This document shows positions 7,005 to 15,971 of a stretch of 64,000 nt of DNA, in pieces. A model generated the notes under the pieces. That model saw only the letters and a list, made by a program, of their open reading frames with translations. It was not told the origin of the DNA and searched no databases. Origin of the DNA: Verrucomicrobiota bacterium (GTDB lineage: Bacteria > Verrucomicrobiota > Verrucomicrobiia > Verrucomicrobiales > Verrucomicrobiaceae); NCBI GenBank assembly GCA_963204975.1, contig CAUJJC010000368.1, positions 1 through 64,000 on the forward strand, written 5' to 3'. Every line of letters begins with the position of its first letter. The stretch's first letter is position 1. The position numbers and the translations under genes are program-made.

Positions 7005-9340
7005 GTGCAGCCGGTTAGTGAACTCCATTATTCATTAAGTAATTATGAAAGCACATCGGCGCACTCCCGCACTCCCGCACTCCCGCACTCCCTCACTAAG
7101 CGTTTTCTAGAACGCCAGCCTAGCCGACTGCTCGTTGGCTGGATTCAGATTGTCGCTTTGTTCGTATGGATTCTCCATCCCTGGTCCATTTCTAGGGCGG
7201 ACGAGCCTGATGAAGTGTGGACTTTTTATGCGGAGCAGACGTCGCTTTCGGTCGGCGCGACCGTGGTGGGTTCCAGCCATCCGATGAACCCTTTCAGCGG
7301 GCAATCACGGACCATTCGCGTGACACCGACACTCACCTCATGGGGTTACTATCAGAGCAACTACGGACATATTCAAAACGACGCCGTTGTAACGGTTCCT
7401 GCACCCCAGGCATGGGTGACTTCTAGCATCTCGCCAAGTAGTGATATAGGCTCGTCCGGTTATTTGGACATCACATTTACGCCTGATTTCACCTTCATGC
7501 CTTGGGTCACCATACCAATCGATATTACCTCTACAGATTCTAGCAGTGGAAGCAATATCGCCTACACGGCCCACGCTGAATTAACGTTCACGCCACCAGC
7601 AGCCGAGGATGAAACCTGGACGAAGGAATCAGACCAGTCCACGATGGTTACTTCTATCAGAGCTGACGATTACGATCTGCTTCCCGGCGAAACAACCAAC
7701 GTCTATGTCCATGCTGAGTTCCAGACATGGGAAGTTTGGCAGAGCGACTACGACCGCACGGAAATACGCAACCTAGAGTCGAGTCCGGCTTCCGGTGCTG
7801 TGTTGTCGCTCGACCGCCCTTCATTGTTTAGCGTTCCGGATGACCCTGTCGCCAAGTTCAATGGCCCAGGCACTATAATTAACGGGACGCCACTTCTCGA
7901 CGAAGCCGGCAATGGCTGGGGCACCTTCACGCGAGGTGAGGGATCCGATACTCTCTGCCGAATCTGGGCAACAGCCCAATATGGATTCATGGGCTCGAGT
8001 GCTTCGATTGACATAAGAAAGGCCATTGTGCAGGAGGTCTGGACACTGACAGGCACTGAGGGCAGCATCACCGCCGACATGACGGCGGATGGGTCCACAA
8101 CAGGCGTGGCACCCGGTGCGACGCGCGTGCTGTCCGCCGCAGTCACCTACGAAAGCTGGGAGGTCTGGACCAGTAACCTTGGCCATACGGAGCACCGCAA
8201 CCATGCCACCGCTCCGGCGGTGGGAGCCACCGTCGCCTGGTCGGTGGCGGGGGACGCCTCGCTTAATGTCAGCAATTCAACCACGGATTCGAACGGCCAG
8301 TCCTCCGCCTCGTTCACCATGGGCAGTGGCGACGCTGGCGTCCGTGCCGACGTGAGTTTTGTTGGGTGCAGCAGCGTGAGCACCTCACTGGGTTTTTCAC
8401 CGCCAGTTGTTGGAGAGTGGGTATGGGACCACAATGCCGCGTCGCTTTCCGTGTCGTTGAATAGCACCTCAGCGGCGGCCACGGCATCAATGAGCGGGCA
8501 GATAAGCTACAACACTTGGTCTGTTTACCGTCACACTGGGACCGGCGCGACAGAGGACCGGGATTATTCCACAGGAACGGCGGAAGGCGCGCAGCTCAGC
8601 TGGAGCTTCTCTGGCGATGCATCAGCCTCAGGCGACTCATCCTCCACACTGACGGGCGGATTCAATGGCAGTGCGACGCTGGGTGTCACTGCGTCCACCA
8701 TCACTGTTACCGCCAGCTTCGCTGGTTATTCCGCAACGGCTTCAACAGACGTTGCTGTTTGCACACTGGATTCGGATGGCGATGGATTTACGGATGCGGA
8801 GGAGGACAAGGATGGAAGCGATAAGAACGACAAAGATTCGGTTCCAGTGGTAACCATGATCCGTCAAGCATATGGCAGGTATTCGGCAGGTATTCCATTT
8901 CGTATGACAAAATTGAGAAGTGCATGCCCGTGCATATCAAGGTGACTTACACAACAAGTGAGGGTTTATCTTCGACTTCAAACGTAGCACTCGGGCTTGA
9001 CGACACTACAATTGCAAGTCAGCTAAACGTTAGCTTAAGCGCGATCCAATCCAAAGAGACGCAGTATGAATGGACAGTAACGTCTGACCTGTCTAGGCAG
9101 GATGATGACTCTGATATACTTAATCCGTAGGGATTGTGGAACTGCCCTGCAAGCCAATTTGTCCCAACAATTCCACCCGGTTGGAGTTTTTCAAAAATGG
9201 TGGTGCCAGCAACCGATTCCAAAATTGATCACGACATGCAAGTGACAGAAGGCACCGATACTGACGGACTCGCAACGAAGTGGACCACTGGTTACGACAC
9301 GTTCCAATGGTCCGCAGTATATGAAATCAAAAAGAACTGA
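7005..9340 (+). pseudogene. Multi-domain secreted/surface protein gene, broken by a frameshift and an in-frame stop
   Basis: The main frame (7005-8945, about 646 codons from a GTG) has a hydrophobic export segment ('IQIVALFVWILHPWSIS') ending 'RADEPDE'. At least three related beta-sandwich units follow, each with a 'W-x-VW-x(3)-Y/L...' pattern ('TWEVWQSDYDRTEIRN', 'SWEVWTSNLGHTEHRN', 'TWSVYRHTGTGATEDR'), then a calcium-binding-type 'DSDGDGFTDAEED'. Near 8850 the protein-like signal moves to the frame containing 8924 ('GRYSISYDKIEKCMPVHIKV'). That frame meets a TAG at 9128-9130 and continues protein-like to 9340 ('DTFQWSAVYEI'). One frameshift plus one nonsense codon indicate decay, unless a sequencing error is involved. 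An ATG at 7045 lies just before an octamer tract and is one repeat unit out of frame. Confidence 0.65.
7061..7092 (+). repeat. Octanucleotide tandem repeat (GCACTCCC) x4
   Basis: Four perfect copies of GCACTCCC are followed by a degenerate TCACT. The tract lies 13 bases after the ATG at 7045-7047. In the present length that ATG reads into a stop at about 7108; loss of one unit (8 bases) would place it in frame with the large downstream surface-protein frame. This is the geometry of a slipped-strand phase-variation switch. Confidence 0.85.
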
Positions 9341-9343
9341 GCC

Positions 9344-9973
9344 ATGAAAACCAGAAACCAACTCTTCCTCAGCTTCTTACTTGTTTGTTCATGTCTGGCT
9401 CGCTACGTGGCACATGGCCAGGAAGCTATATCAGCGGAAAAAATAAAAGAGAGTATCGCGCCGTTTTATAAGGCACTCCCAAAACGTGATGTCGAACTAA
9501 TCAATCATTATGTGGTTCCCTTCGTCCGTTCGGAACAGTCCTATGTCTACGCAGGTGCATGGTCTGCTGTGAAAGCGGAATCTAAGTGGGAGCTTCAAAA
9601 TTTGATTCCGATGGTGGTGTCGCTCCCACACGAAAAAACGGCAGCCCAAGGCTACCTTGTGATATCCAGTTATGGGCCAGAGCAATCGGGGGATGCCAAC
9701 AAAAGTTCACCATTCATTCCTATTCTCACAAGAATGGACGTTTGGTTGCTTGGCAACGAATCTCCCAGAGTTGTGCCGATGGAATTTCTTAGTTCAAGTG
9801 GTGTGAGTATTACCTCATTGATACCAGGCCCACCTTCAACCGACACATACAAAACATTGGAAGAAGCTGTCAATGCGGCAAAGAAGTTTGATGACATTAA
9901 CATCTTGATGAGAAATCGAGCACAGACAAGGATGTTGGGAACTCGCAGTCAGACAGCGAAAGAGAAAAAATGA
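9344..9973 (+). CDS. Hypothetical exported protein encoded in the hom islet
   Basis: A 209-residue protein beginning three bases after the last frame of the broken surface-protein gene, so probably co-transcribed. It has a clear signal peptide ('QLFLSFLLVCSCLARYVAHGQE') and a soluble remainder rich in Lys and Ser ('VELINHYVVPFVRSEQSYVYAG', 'TYKTLEEAVNAAKKFDDIN') without recognised motifs. Base composition is visibly AT-richer than the neighbouring core genes, consistent with acquisition together with the islet. No function is assigned; a partner or accessory of the surface protein is only a guess from position. Confidence 0.6.
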   Translation: MKTRNQLFLSFLLVCSCLARYVAHGQEAISAEKIKESIAPFYKALPKRDVELINHYVVPFVRSEQSYVYAGAWSAVKAESKWELQNLIPMVVSLPHEKTAAQGYLVISSYGPEQSGDANKSSPFIPILTRMDVWLLGNESPRVVPMEFLSSSGVSITSLIPGPPSTDTYKTLEEAVNAAKKFDDINILMRNRAQTRMLGTRSQTAKEKK

Positions 9974-9990
9974 CTGCTTATAGGACAGCG

Positions 9991-10062
9991 GTGGAAGCGA
10001 TTTCCCAGCTCGGCTGCGTGGTCGAAGCGCCGAGCTGGATGCGCGTGGAGACGCTGGGTTGA
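9991..10062 (+). repeat. Right copy of the 72-bp direct repeat (displaced hom 3' end)
   Basis: Identical to 6634-6705. Here the sequence is not attached to a hom reading frame; it is preceded by AT-rich islet DNA and followed by the secretin promoter region. It therefore looks like the original hom 3' end displaced by the insertion. The same 10-bp inverted repeat occurs at 10005-10014 and 10029-10038. Confidence 0.9.
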
Positions 10063-10113
10063 GGCTCAGCTACACGGCGGAGCCAGATATTATGGAAAAT
10101 TAAAATAGTTTGC

Positions 10114-10141
10114 TTGCTAAAGCATTGTCAGCCTATATAAT
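10114..10141 (+). promoter_or_regulatory. Putative sigma-70-type promoter of the secretin gene
   Basis: TTGCTA (10114-10119), a 16-base spacer and a perfect TATAAT (10136-10141), 20 bases before the ATG at 10162, in a locally very AT-rich stretch. The -35 element matches the consensus at four of six positions. It lies just outside the islet's right repeat. Confidence 0.5.
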
Positions 10142-10161
10142 TATGGTAATTATCTTTATAT

Positions 10162-12621
10162 ATGGCTTCTGCACTTGGTCGTCTCCACTTTCAACGCGTC
10201 CTCTTCCGGGTCATCGCTCTCGGAATGGTAGCAGCGGCTGTCCGCTGGCTCCCCGCTCAGACCTTCACGCCAGCGACTCCTAGCGGCACCACCGCCCCGG
10301 CCATTCAGCCACCGAGTGCCACACCCGGCACGGACGATGGTGCAGCCACCTGGAAGGTGAATTTCCCGAACACCCCGATTCAGGGCATCATGCCAGCCTA
10401 TCAGCAAATGACGGGCAAAAAGATGATCCTCGATGGCTCGCTTCAGGGCGAGAATTTGAAAATCATGAGCCCACGCCCGCTGACGAAGGCACAGGCCATC
10501 GCGTTCATCGAAGCGTCCTTGCTCCTCAACGGCTACGCCATCATCAAGGTGGACGATGAGACCGTGAAAATCATCCACCACAGCGGCGGGAAGGACCCGT
10601 CGGCGGAAGGCATTCCCGTCATCAACTCCATCCGCGATCTGCCCCAAAACGAAGAGATCGTGCATTTCATCCTGCCGCTTCAGCACATCTCTCCCGAGGA
10701 GGCGACGAAGGCCTTCACGACCGTGGTCAAACTGCACGCCTACGGTGCGATCACAGCGGTGAACAACACCTCCAACGTCATCATCAAGGAAAACACCGCG
10801 ACCATTCGCAGCATCTACGAACTGGCCCAGATCATCGACGTTCCGCCAGCCGACATTGCTAATGAACTCATCGAGCTGAAGCGCTCGGACGCCGAGGGCA
10901 TCGCGGAAATCATTCAGGACATCTACGAGGAAAAGGAGAAGTCATCAGTGCCCTCGGCCCCACAGTCGGTGAGTGGCAATACACCTCCAGTTCCAGGCGC
11001 AGCACCCGCTGCTGGCGCTGCCGCAGGTGCAGGAGGCGCGAACACCTCCAACACCAATCCGACAGCCGCCAAGGTAAAAATCATCCCTCACCGCCGCACT
11101 AATTCCATCCTCGTCATCGCCCGCCCGGTGGACATCGAGAACATCAAGGCCTTGGTTTCCAAACTTGATCGCGAAGGCGGTGAATCGAACTTCCTGGAGC
11201 GCAAGCTCCGCTACATGCCGGTCACAGAGTTCCTTGCAGTCGCCAGAGATGCATTGGCTCGTGATACGGATATCGAGAGCGACGACTCCTCCAGCGGAGG
11301 CAGCAGCAGTGGGTCGTCTTCGCGCAGTTCACGTTCATCGTCGGGCCGCAGCAGTCGTAGCAGCCGGTCGAACAACACACCCAGCACTGACAATGCCCTG
11401 GCACGCAACAATGGTTTCCAGAACGGAGGCGGCTATGGCAATGGGATGGGTGGCGGAGGCAGCAGCATCGGCTCAAGCTCATCACTTGATGATCCCGAAG
11501 ATGCAGGAGCACCTGAGTCCGTGGTGGTGGGCAAGACCTTGCTGATCGCAGACACGAGAGCCAACACCTTGATCGTCAATGGCTCGCCCGAGCACATCGC
11601 GGTCGTGGACAAGCTCATCGAGCGCATGGATGTGCGCCCGCAGCAGATCTACATCAGCACGATCATCGGTCAGCTCAATCTGGGCGGCACCTACGACTAC
11701 GGCATCGACCTCCTGCGCGGGCTGGATGATTTCACGCTTCGTTCACAGCCTCGTGATGCAACGAATACCGGCACGAACACGGGGACCAACACCGGAACCA
11801 ATAACGGCACGAACACGGGAACCAATAACGGGATCAATACTGGCACGGGCATCGGCACCACCGCCGGCCAGATCCTTGCCCAAGCCGCCGGCACTCCAGG
11901 CCTGATCGAGATGCCGCTCAACCTCACAGGTTTTGAGTGGGACAAGTTCAACCTCTACGGCCAGATCGGATCGCTGGGGCGTTACCTGCACCTCCTTGAG
12001 GGCAACAAGAACTTCACCGTCCTCAATCGTCCCTCGATGACGGTGCGCAACAACCAGAAGGCCGTCATTGCGAACGGTCAGCGAATCGCCGTTCCCGTCA
12101 GCACCTTGAGCAATGTAGGCTCCGTGGGCAGCACCGCAGCGGTGAGTTCCAGCATTGATTATCGCGATGTGGTGCTCCGCCTGGAAGTCGTGCCGCTCAT
12201 CAACAGCGATGATGAGGTGACGCTCCGAATTCTCCAGGTGAATGACAACGTCGTCGGCCAGCAGAACATCGGCGGCAACAGCATTCCCACCATTGGCACC
12301 CAGGAAATCGAGACCACGGTGTCCGTCAAAGATGGCGAGACCGTCGTGCTCGGCGGCCTGATCACGGAGCGCGAGCAGCATACCGAGAACGGCCTCATCT
12401 TCCTGCGCCGCATCCCGGTGGTGAAGCATCTCTTTAACCGCACTGAGAAGAGCAAGACTCGCGAAGAACTGCTCATCTTCATCCAACCCAAGATCATCCG
12501 CAGTCAGGACCCGCTCGATCTCCCCAACAGCATCGAGGCAGGCCGTTCCAAGGTGTATGCCGAGAGCATTCGCTTCGCCACCGAGACTCCGGAAGTCCGT
12601 CGCGCCGAGCCGGCGCAATAA
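10162..12621 (+). CDS. Type II/IV-like secretin (GspD/PilQ family)
   Basis: An 819-residue outer-membrane secretin. A signal peptide (about 1-33) is followed by an N0-like domain ('TPIQGIMPAYQQMTGKKMIL'), then N1/N2-type repeats ('FILPLQHISPEEATKAF', 'IIPHRRTNSILVIA', 'LIADTRANTLIVNG'). The C-terminal secretin core holds 'FTVLNRPSMTVRNNQKAVI', 'VSVKDGETVVLGGLI', 'RIPVVKHLFN' and 'ELLIFIQPKII'. Two low-complexity inserts stand out: a Ser/Arg-rich stretch (about residues 375-415) and a Thr-Gly-Thr-Asn repeat (about 534-566). No pseudopilin, ATPase or platform genes are adjacent, so the rest of the machine is elsewhere. It is followed after 12 bases by a sensor kinase. Confidence 0.92.
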   Translation: MASALGRLHFQRVLFRVIALGMVAAAVRWLPAQTFTPATPSGTTAPAIQPPSATPGTDDGAATWKVNFPNTPIQGIMPAYQQMTGKKMILDGSLQGENLKIMSPRPLTKAQAIAFIEASLLLNGYAIIKVDDETVKIIHHSGGKDPSAEGIPVINSIRDLPQNEEIVHFILPLQHISPEEATKAFTTVVKLHAYGAITAVNNTSNVIIKENTATIRSIYELAQIIDVPPADIANELIELKRSDAEGIAEIIQDIYEEKEKSSVPSAPQSVSGNTPPVPGAAPAAGAAAGAGGANTSNTNPTAAKVKIIPHRRTNSILVIARPVDIENIKALVSKLDREGGESNFLERKLRYMPVTEFLAVARDALARDTDIESDDSSSGGSSSGSSSRSSRSSSGRSSRSSRSNNTPSTDNALARNNGFQNGGGYGNGMGGGGSSIGSSSSLDDPEDAGAPESVVVGKTLLIADTRANTLIVNGSPEHIAVVDKLIERMDVRPQQIYISTIIGQLNLGGTYDYGIDLLRGLDDFTLRSQPRDATNTGTNTGTNTGTNNGTNTGTNNGINTGTGIGTTAGQILAQAAGTPGLIEMPLNLTGFEWDKFNLYGQIGSLGRYLHLLEGNKNFTVLNRPSMTVRNNQKAVIANGQRIAVPVSTLSNVGSVGSTAAVSSSIDYRDVVLRLEVVPLINSDDEVTLRILQVNDNVVGQQNIGGNSIPTIGTQEIETTVSVKDGETVVLGGLITEREQHTENGLIFLRRIPVVKHLFNRTEKSKTREELLIFIQPKIIRSQDPLDLPNSIEAGRSKVYAESIRFATETPEVRRAEPAQ
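11761..11859 (+). repeat. In-frame 12-bp repeats coding for Thr-Gly-Thr-Asn in the secretin
   Basis: Degenerate copies of an ACN-GGN-ACN-AAY unit, some shortened or altered, encode a run of TGTN/NNGTN. The tract is in frame, so unit gain or loss would change only the length of a loop in the secretin, not the frame. Confidence 0.75.
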
Positions 12622-12633
12622 CGAGTCCAGCAC

Positions 12634-14097
12634 ATGTTGACCGCCAGCACAGCGCTAGACATTCGCACGGCCCCAGCCGCGCAACCCGATGTCAAGATCG
12701 TGCGCGGACAACCTGAGTTCTCGGATCAACGCCTGGCAGAACGGTTCAAGCAAGAGGACCGCGCGCTGACACTGCGCAACGTGCGCAACCTATGCTGGAT
12801 CGCGATGGTCCTGGTCCCTGCCGCCGTGGTTCTCGATTGGTTCGCCTATCCAGAGTTGCTGGTGGAGTTCACGCTGCTTCGCCTCACTTGCACCGCTTGT
12901 CTGGCGATCATCCTTTACACTTCCCGCACGGCCATTGGTCACAGCTACTACCGCGCGATGACCGTGATCGTGCCGATGACGCCCGCGTTCTTTATCAGCC
13001 TCATGATCAAGCAGGCCAATGATCCTGGATCAGGCTACTACGCCGGGCTCACACTGTGTCTGGTCGCCATCGGCTTCATGTTCCACTGGACGTTTCGCGA
13101 GAGCGCCATCGCACTCTTCCTGACGATCGCATTCTACCTTGCTGCCAATGCGCACGCGCTGCGCGCCGGAGTGCCCGCCACCACCATGGCTGCGTTCGTG
13201 AACAACTGCGTGTTCATCATGCTCAATGGTGTGGTGATTCTCAGCGGCAGTTTTTACCATCATCGCATCCGCGTCCGTGAGTTCCTCAATCGCGTGGAGG
13301 TCGAGCAGCAGAAGGAAGAACTCAAAGATCGTAACGAAGAACTCACCAGCACGCTCCGGCAACTGCGCGAGACCGAGAACCAGCTATTCCAAAGCGAAAA
13401 ACTCGCATCCCTGGGCCGCATGAGCGCTGGCATTATCCACGAGATCAACAACCCGCTCAACTTCACCAATCAGGCGCTCTTCGTGCTCAAGAAGAAGGGC
13501 AAGCACATGGCCGAAGCCGAGCGCGAGAACTTTGATCGCATCATCGCCGACATCAAAGAAGGCATCGGCCGCGTCTCGTCCATCGTGACGGATCTTCGCT
13601 GCTTCTCGCATCCTGACTCAACCTCCGCTCACCTCATCGACCTCTACGACGCCGTGCATAACGCCGTGCGCTTGATGGGGAAGGAACTCAAAGACAACGA
13701 GGTGAACCTGGATGCTTCGTTGCCGCGTGGATTGCAGCTCCTGGGGGATCGCAATCAGATCATTCAGATCCTGATCAATCTGATTCAAAACGCAATTGAT
13801 GCCATGCAGCAGAGCGCGGTTCGCTCCATCGAGATCAAGGCGATTGAAACCGAGACGCGCGTTGAGTTGAGCGTCAAGGACACCGGCTGCGGCATTCCCG
13901 CAGAGAATCTGCCAAAGGTGTTTGATCCCTTCTTCACCACCAAGGATGTGGGTGAAGGCATGGGCATGGGCCTCAGCGTGAGCTACCGCCTCATGCACCA
14001 GATGCGGGGCGGCATCGAAGTAGTCAGCACACCTGGTGCAGGCACCATTTTCACCCTTTGGTTCCCACTTTTCACTCCCTCTCCCGACGATGATTGA
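12634..14097 (+). CDS. Membrane-bound sensor histidine kinase
   Basis: A 487-residue kinase. Several membrane helices cover about residues 50-225, then a coiled-coil linker rich in Glu/Lys ('VEQQKEELKDRNEELTSTL'). The dimerisation domain has the H-box 'AGIIHEINNPLNF' (His269). The ATPase domain has an intact N-box ('IQILINLIQNAIDAM'), G1 ('DTGCGIP'), F ('DPFFTTK') and G2 ('GMGMGLSVSYRLM') boxes. It autophosphorylates and should signal to the response regulator whose start overlaps its stop by 8 bases (14090-14097), implying translational coupling. The stimulus is unknown; the upstream secretin suggests an envelope or secretion role. Confidence 0.92.
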   Translation: MLTASTALDIRTAPAAQPDVKIVRGQPEFSDQRLAERFKQEDRALTLRNVRNLCWIAMVLVPAAVVLDWFAYPELLVEFTLLRLTCTACLAIILYTSRTAIGHSYYRAMTVIVPMTPAFFISLMIKQANDPGSGYYAGLTLCLVAIGFMFHWTFRESAIALFLTIAFYLAANAHALRAGVPATTMAAFVNNCVFIMLNGVVILSGSFYHHRIRVREFLNRVEVEQQKEELKDRNEELTSTLRQLRETENQLFQSEKLASLGRMSAGIIHEINNPLNFTNQALFVLKKKGKHMAEAERENFDRIIADIKEGIGRVSSIVTDLRCFSHPDSTSAHLIDLYDAVHNAVRLMGKELKDNEVNLDASLPRGLQLLGDRNQIIQILINLIQNAIDAMQQSAVRSIEIKAIETETRVELSVKDTGCGIPAENLPKVFDPFFTTKDVGEGMGMGLSVSYRLMHQMRGGIEVVSTPGAGTIFTLWFPLFTPSPDDD

Positions 14098-15337
14098 TCT
14101 TGGCCGAAAACATCGAGCTGCTGTGCTCTACGTGGATGATGAAGCCAAGGCCTTGCACTATTTCCGCGAGGCCTTCGAGGATGACTTCACCATCTACACG
14201 GCGAACAACGCAGCGGAGGGGTTCTCGATCCTCATGGAGCGTGGTCAGGACATCGGCGTGCTGATGACGGATCAACGAATGCCTGGGGAAAAAGGCGTGG
14301 ACCTGCTGGAGAAAGCAAGGCGTCTCAATCCCAACCTCGTGCGCATTCTCGTCACGGCCTACACGGACTATGATACCGCTGTTGATGCGGTGAATTCGGG
14401 CCGCATCTACCGTTACTTGCACAAGCCGTGGGACCCGGAAGAGATGCACCTCACGCTGGAGCGCGCGACGGATCTTTACTCAGCTCTCGTTGAGCGTGAA
14501 CGTTTGTTAGGCGAAAAGCTGGACACGATTCGTCATGTGATCATGTCGGACAAGGTTTCCGGACTCGGGATTCTGGCGGAGGGCCTCAATCATCATCTGC
14601 GCAACGCGCTGACGGTGGTGAGGGCGTTCGTCGATCTGGCACCGCTGAAAGTTCGCGAGGAGCTGCATGATCAGTTGCCTGCGGACACCAGCTTCTGGAC
14701 CGACCTGCATGCTCAAGCGCAGGATCAGATGCAGCGCATTCAAACGGTTCTCAACCGTCTAGGCGAAGCCTCCCAGATCCGCGACTTCCCACGCGAGGAC
14801 TTCGTTCATCCTTTGGATGTGCTTGATGAAACCGCAGCTCTTTATCTCCAGTCATTCGAACTCAAGGGCATCCACCTCACGCACTACGTTCATCCCAGCG
14901 TGCCGCCGATTCGCGTGAACGCGGAACGTTTCACCCGCCTGTGGCGTCTGCTCCTCTCAGATCAACTCACGCACCTGTCTCGCGGCGATCAGGTCCATAT
15001 CCATGCGGAGCCGTGCAGCGATTCCTCGGATCGTCCAGCGATTCGGTTCGTCGTTCAAGACACGGGTGCCTGGGCGAACCGTGACAACGTAGGCAATCTC
15101 TTTGATCCCTTCTTTGTCCGCACCCACCAGCCTACCGAGATCGGCGTCAATCTCACCGCGTGTTACGTGATCGTGCATCAGCACGGCGGCAATATCGAAG
15201 CCTCTCCGCGCGAGGGTGGGGGCCTCAACATCGTGATCACGATCCCCGTCGATGCCCAGGAGCCCACACCTGACGCGGATGCCTACTTTCACCGTCTGCT
15301 TGAGCACGAGCGCCGTTGGAAGGAACGGGACAGTTGA
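14090..15337 (+). CDS. Response regulator fused to a degenerate histidine-kinase-like module
   Basis: A 415-residue protein; the start at 14090 is just before 'MIDLGRKHRAAVLYVDDEAK'. The receiver domain (about 8-125) has the acidic pocket 'YVDDE', phospho-acceptor Asp61 in 'MTDQRMPG', Thr in 'LVTAYTD' and Lys in 'LHKPW'. A kinase-like part follows, with an H-box resembling 'LNHHLRNAL' (His168) and a late ATPase-like region ('VVQDTGAW', 'LFDPFFVR', 'VHQHGGNIEASP'). The N-box asparagine is absent ('WRLLLSDQLTHL') and the G2 box is altered ('IGVNLTACYVI'). ATP binding is therefore doubtful, and it may be a pseudokinase output partner of the upstream kinase. It is translationally coupled to that gene. 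Confidence 0.88.
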   Translation: MIDLGRKHRAAVLYVDDEAKALHYFREAFEDDFTIYTANNAAEGFSILMERGQDIGVLMTDQRMPGEKGVDLLEKARRLNPNLVRILVTAYTDYDTAVDAVNSGRIYRYLHKPWDPEEMHLTLERATDLYSALVERERLLGEKLDTIRHVIMSDKVSGLGILAEGLNHHLRNALTVVRAFVDLAPLKVREELHDQLPADTSFWTDLHAQAQDQMQRIQTVLNRLGEASQIRDFPREDFVHPLDVLDETAALYLQSFELKGIHLTHYVHPSVPPIRVNAERFTRLWRLLLSDQLTHLSRGDQVHIHAEPCSDSSDRPAIRFVVQDTGAWANRDNVGNLFDPFFVRTHQPTEIGVNLTACYVIVHQHGGNIEASPREGGGLNIVITIPVDAQEPTPDADAYFHRLLEHERRWKERDS

Positions 15338-15356
15338 GCGTTCCCGAATCACACTG

Positions 15357-15917
15357 CTAGTCCGTCATCATCGGCTCTCCTGGCACATAGCCACGGCAGA
15401 AGACGACTGCACTCTTGCGGGTGAGCAGGATGATCATGGCAATCGCGACGGCCAGCCAGAACAATGCGCCGCCCACAGCACCAACGAGCATGGCAATCTT
15501 CATCGTTGATTGCATGATCGCGGGATCACCACCTTTCGTCATCATGGTAGCGGTCATTTTCTCCATCAATGGATGGACGTAGGTGATGGTCATCCAGGTC
15601 CCTGCGGTAGTGGTGAGCAGCTTTGCCACGGCGAGCCCGATGCCTGCCTTGCGCGACCACTCACGCCCCTTGAAGAGACCCAGTGCGGTGGCGATTCCTG
15701 CGATGGCCAGCACAGCGACGACAGGCGTGGCGATCTTCGAGTAGAGTGCATACTCGGGTGACTCTTTGAGCAGTGCGGCAGAGGCTGCAAAGGGCGAGCC
15801 TTCGCCCTGGGGAACGGCGCTCATCGCCAGATTCGAGACGACACCGAACAAAGCAAAGACCTCAAAGATGAGCAGCAAAATCGCGGGGACGGTGACTGTA
15901 GGCGGGCGCTTCAACAT
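15357..15917 (-). CDS. Hypothetical membrane protein with about four helices
   Basis: 186 residues from the ATG at 15917; a GTG at 15956 would add 13 residues. Hydrophobic helices lie at about 9-32, 60-82, 88-108 and 135-162 ('LLLIFEVFALFGVV', 'VVAVLAIAGIATALGLF', 'GIGLAVAKLLTTTAG', 'AMLVGAVGGALFWLAVAIAMIILL'). No catalytic motif is seen and no family is recognised beyond a general small integral-membrane protein. It is convergent with the response regulator gene. Confidence 0.7.
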   Translation of the reverse strand: MLKRPPTVTVPAILLLIFEVFALFGVVSNLAMSAVPQGEGSPFAASAALLKESPEYALYSKIATPVVAVLAIAGIATALGLFKGREWSRKAGIGLAVAKLLTTTAGTWMTITYVHPLMEKMTATMMTKGGDPAIMQSTMKIAMLVGAVGGALFWLAVAIAMIILLTRKSAVVFCRGYVPGEPMMTD

Positions 15918-15971
15918 GGGTGCATTCTGCGCAGCGGGCCTTGGCGGCGTCAACACCTCATTTCCACCGTC

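Larger units (their letters stand above)
6634..10062. mobile_element. Putative 3.36-kb integrated islet at the 3' end of hom, without its own integrase
   Basis: The segment between the two 72-bp repeats is visibly richer in A+T than its flanks. It encodes only a broken surface protein and a small exported protein, and separates hom from the secretin gene. Removing one repeat and the interior would restore an intact hom with a short spacer to the AT-rich secretin promoter. No integrase, transposase or terminal IS repeats are present, so it is either non-autonomous or a remnant. The mobility is inference; the repeat is directly visible. Confidence 0.5.

Noticed and set aside
7061-7092. Octamer tract as a CRISPR-like array
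   Set aside because: Units are 8 bases and directly tandem with no spacers.
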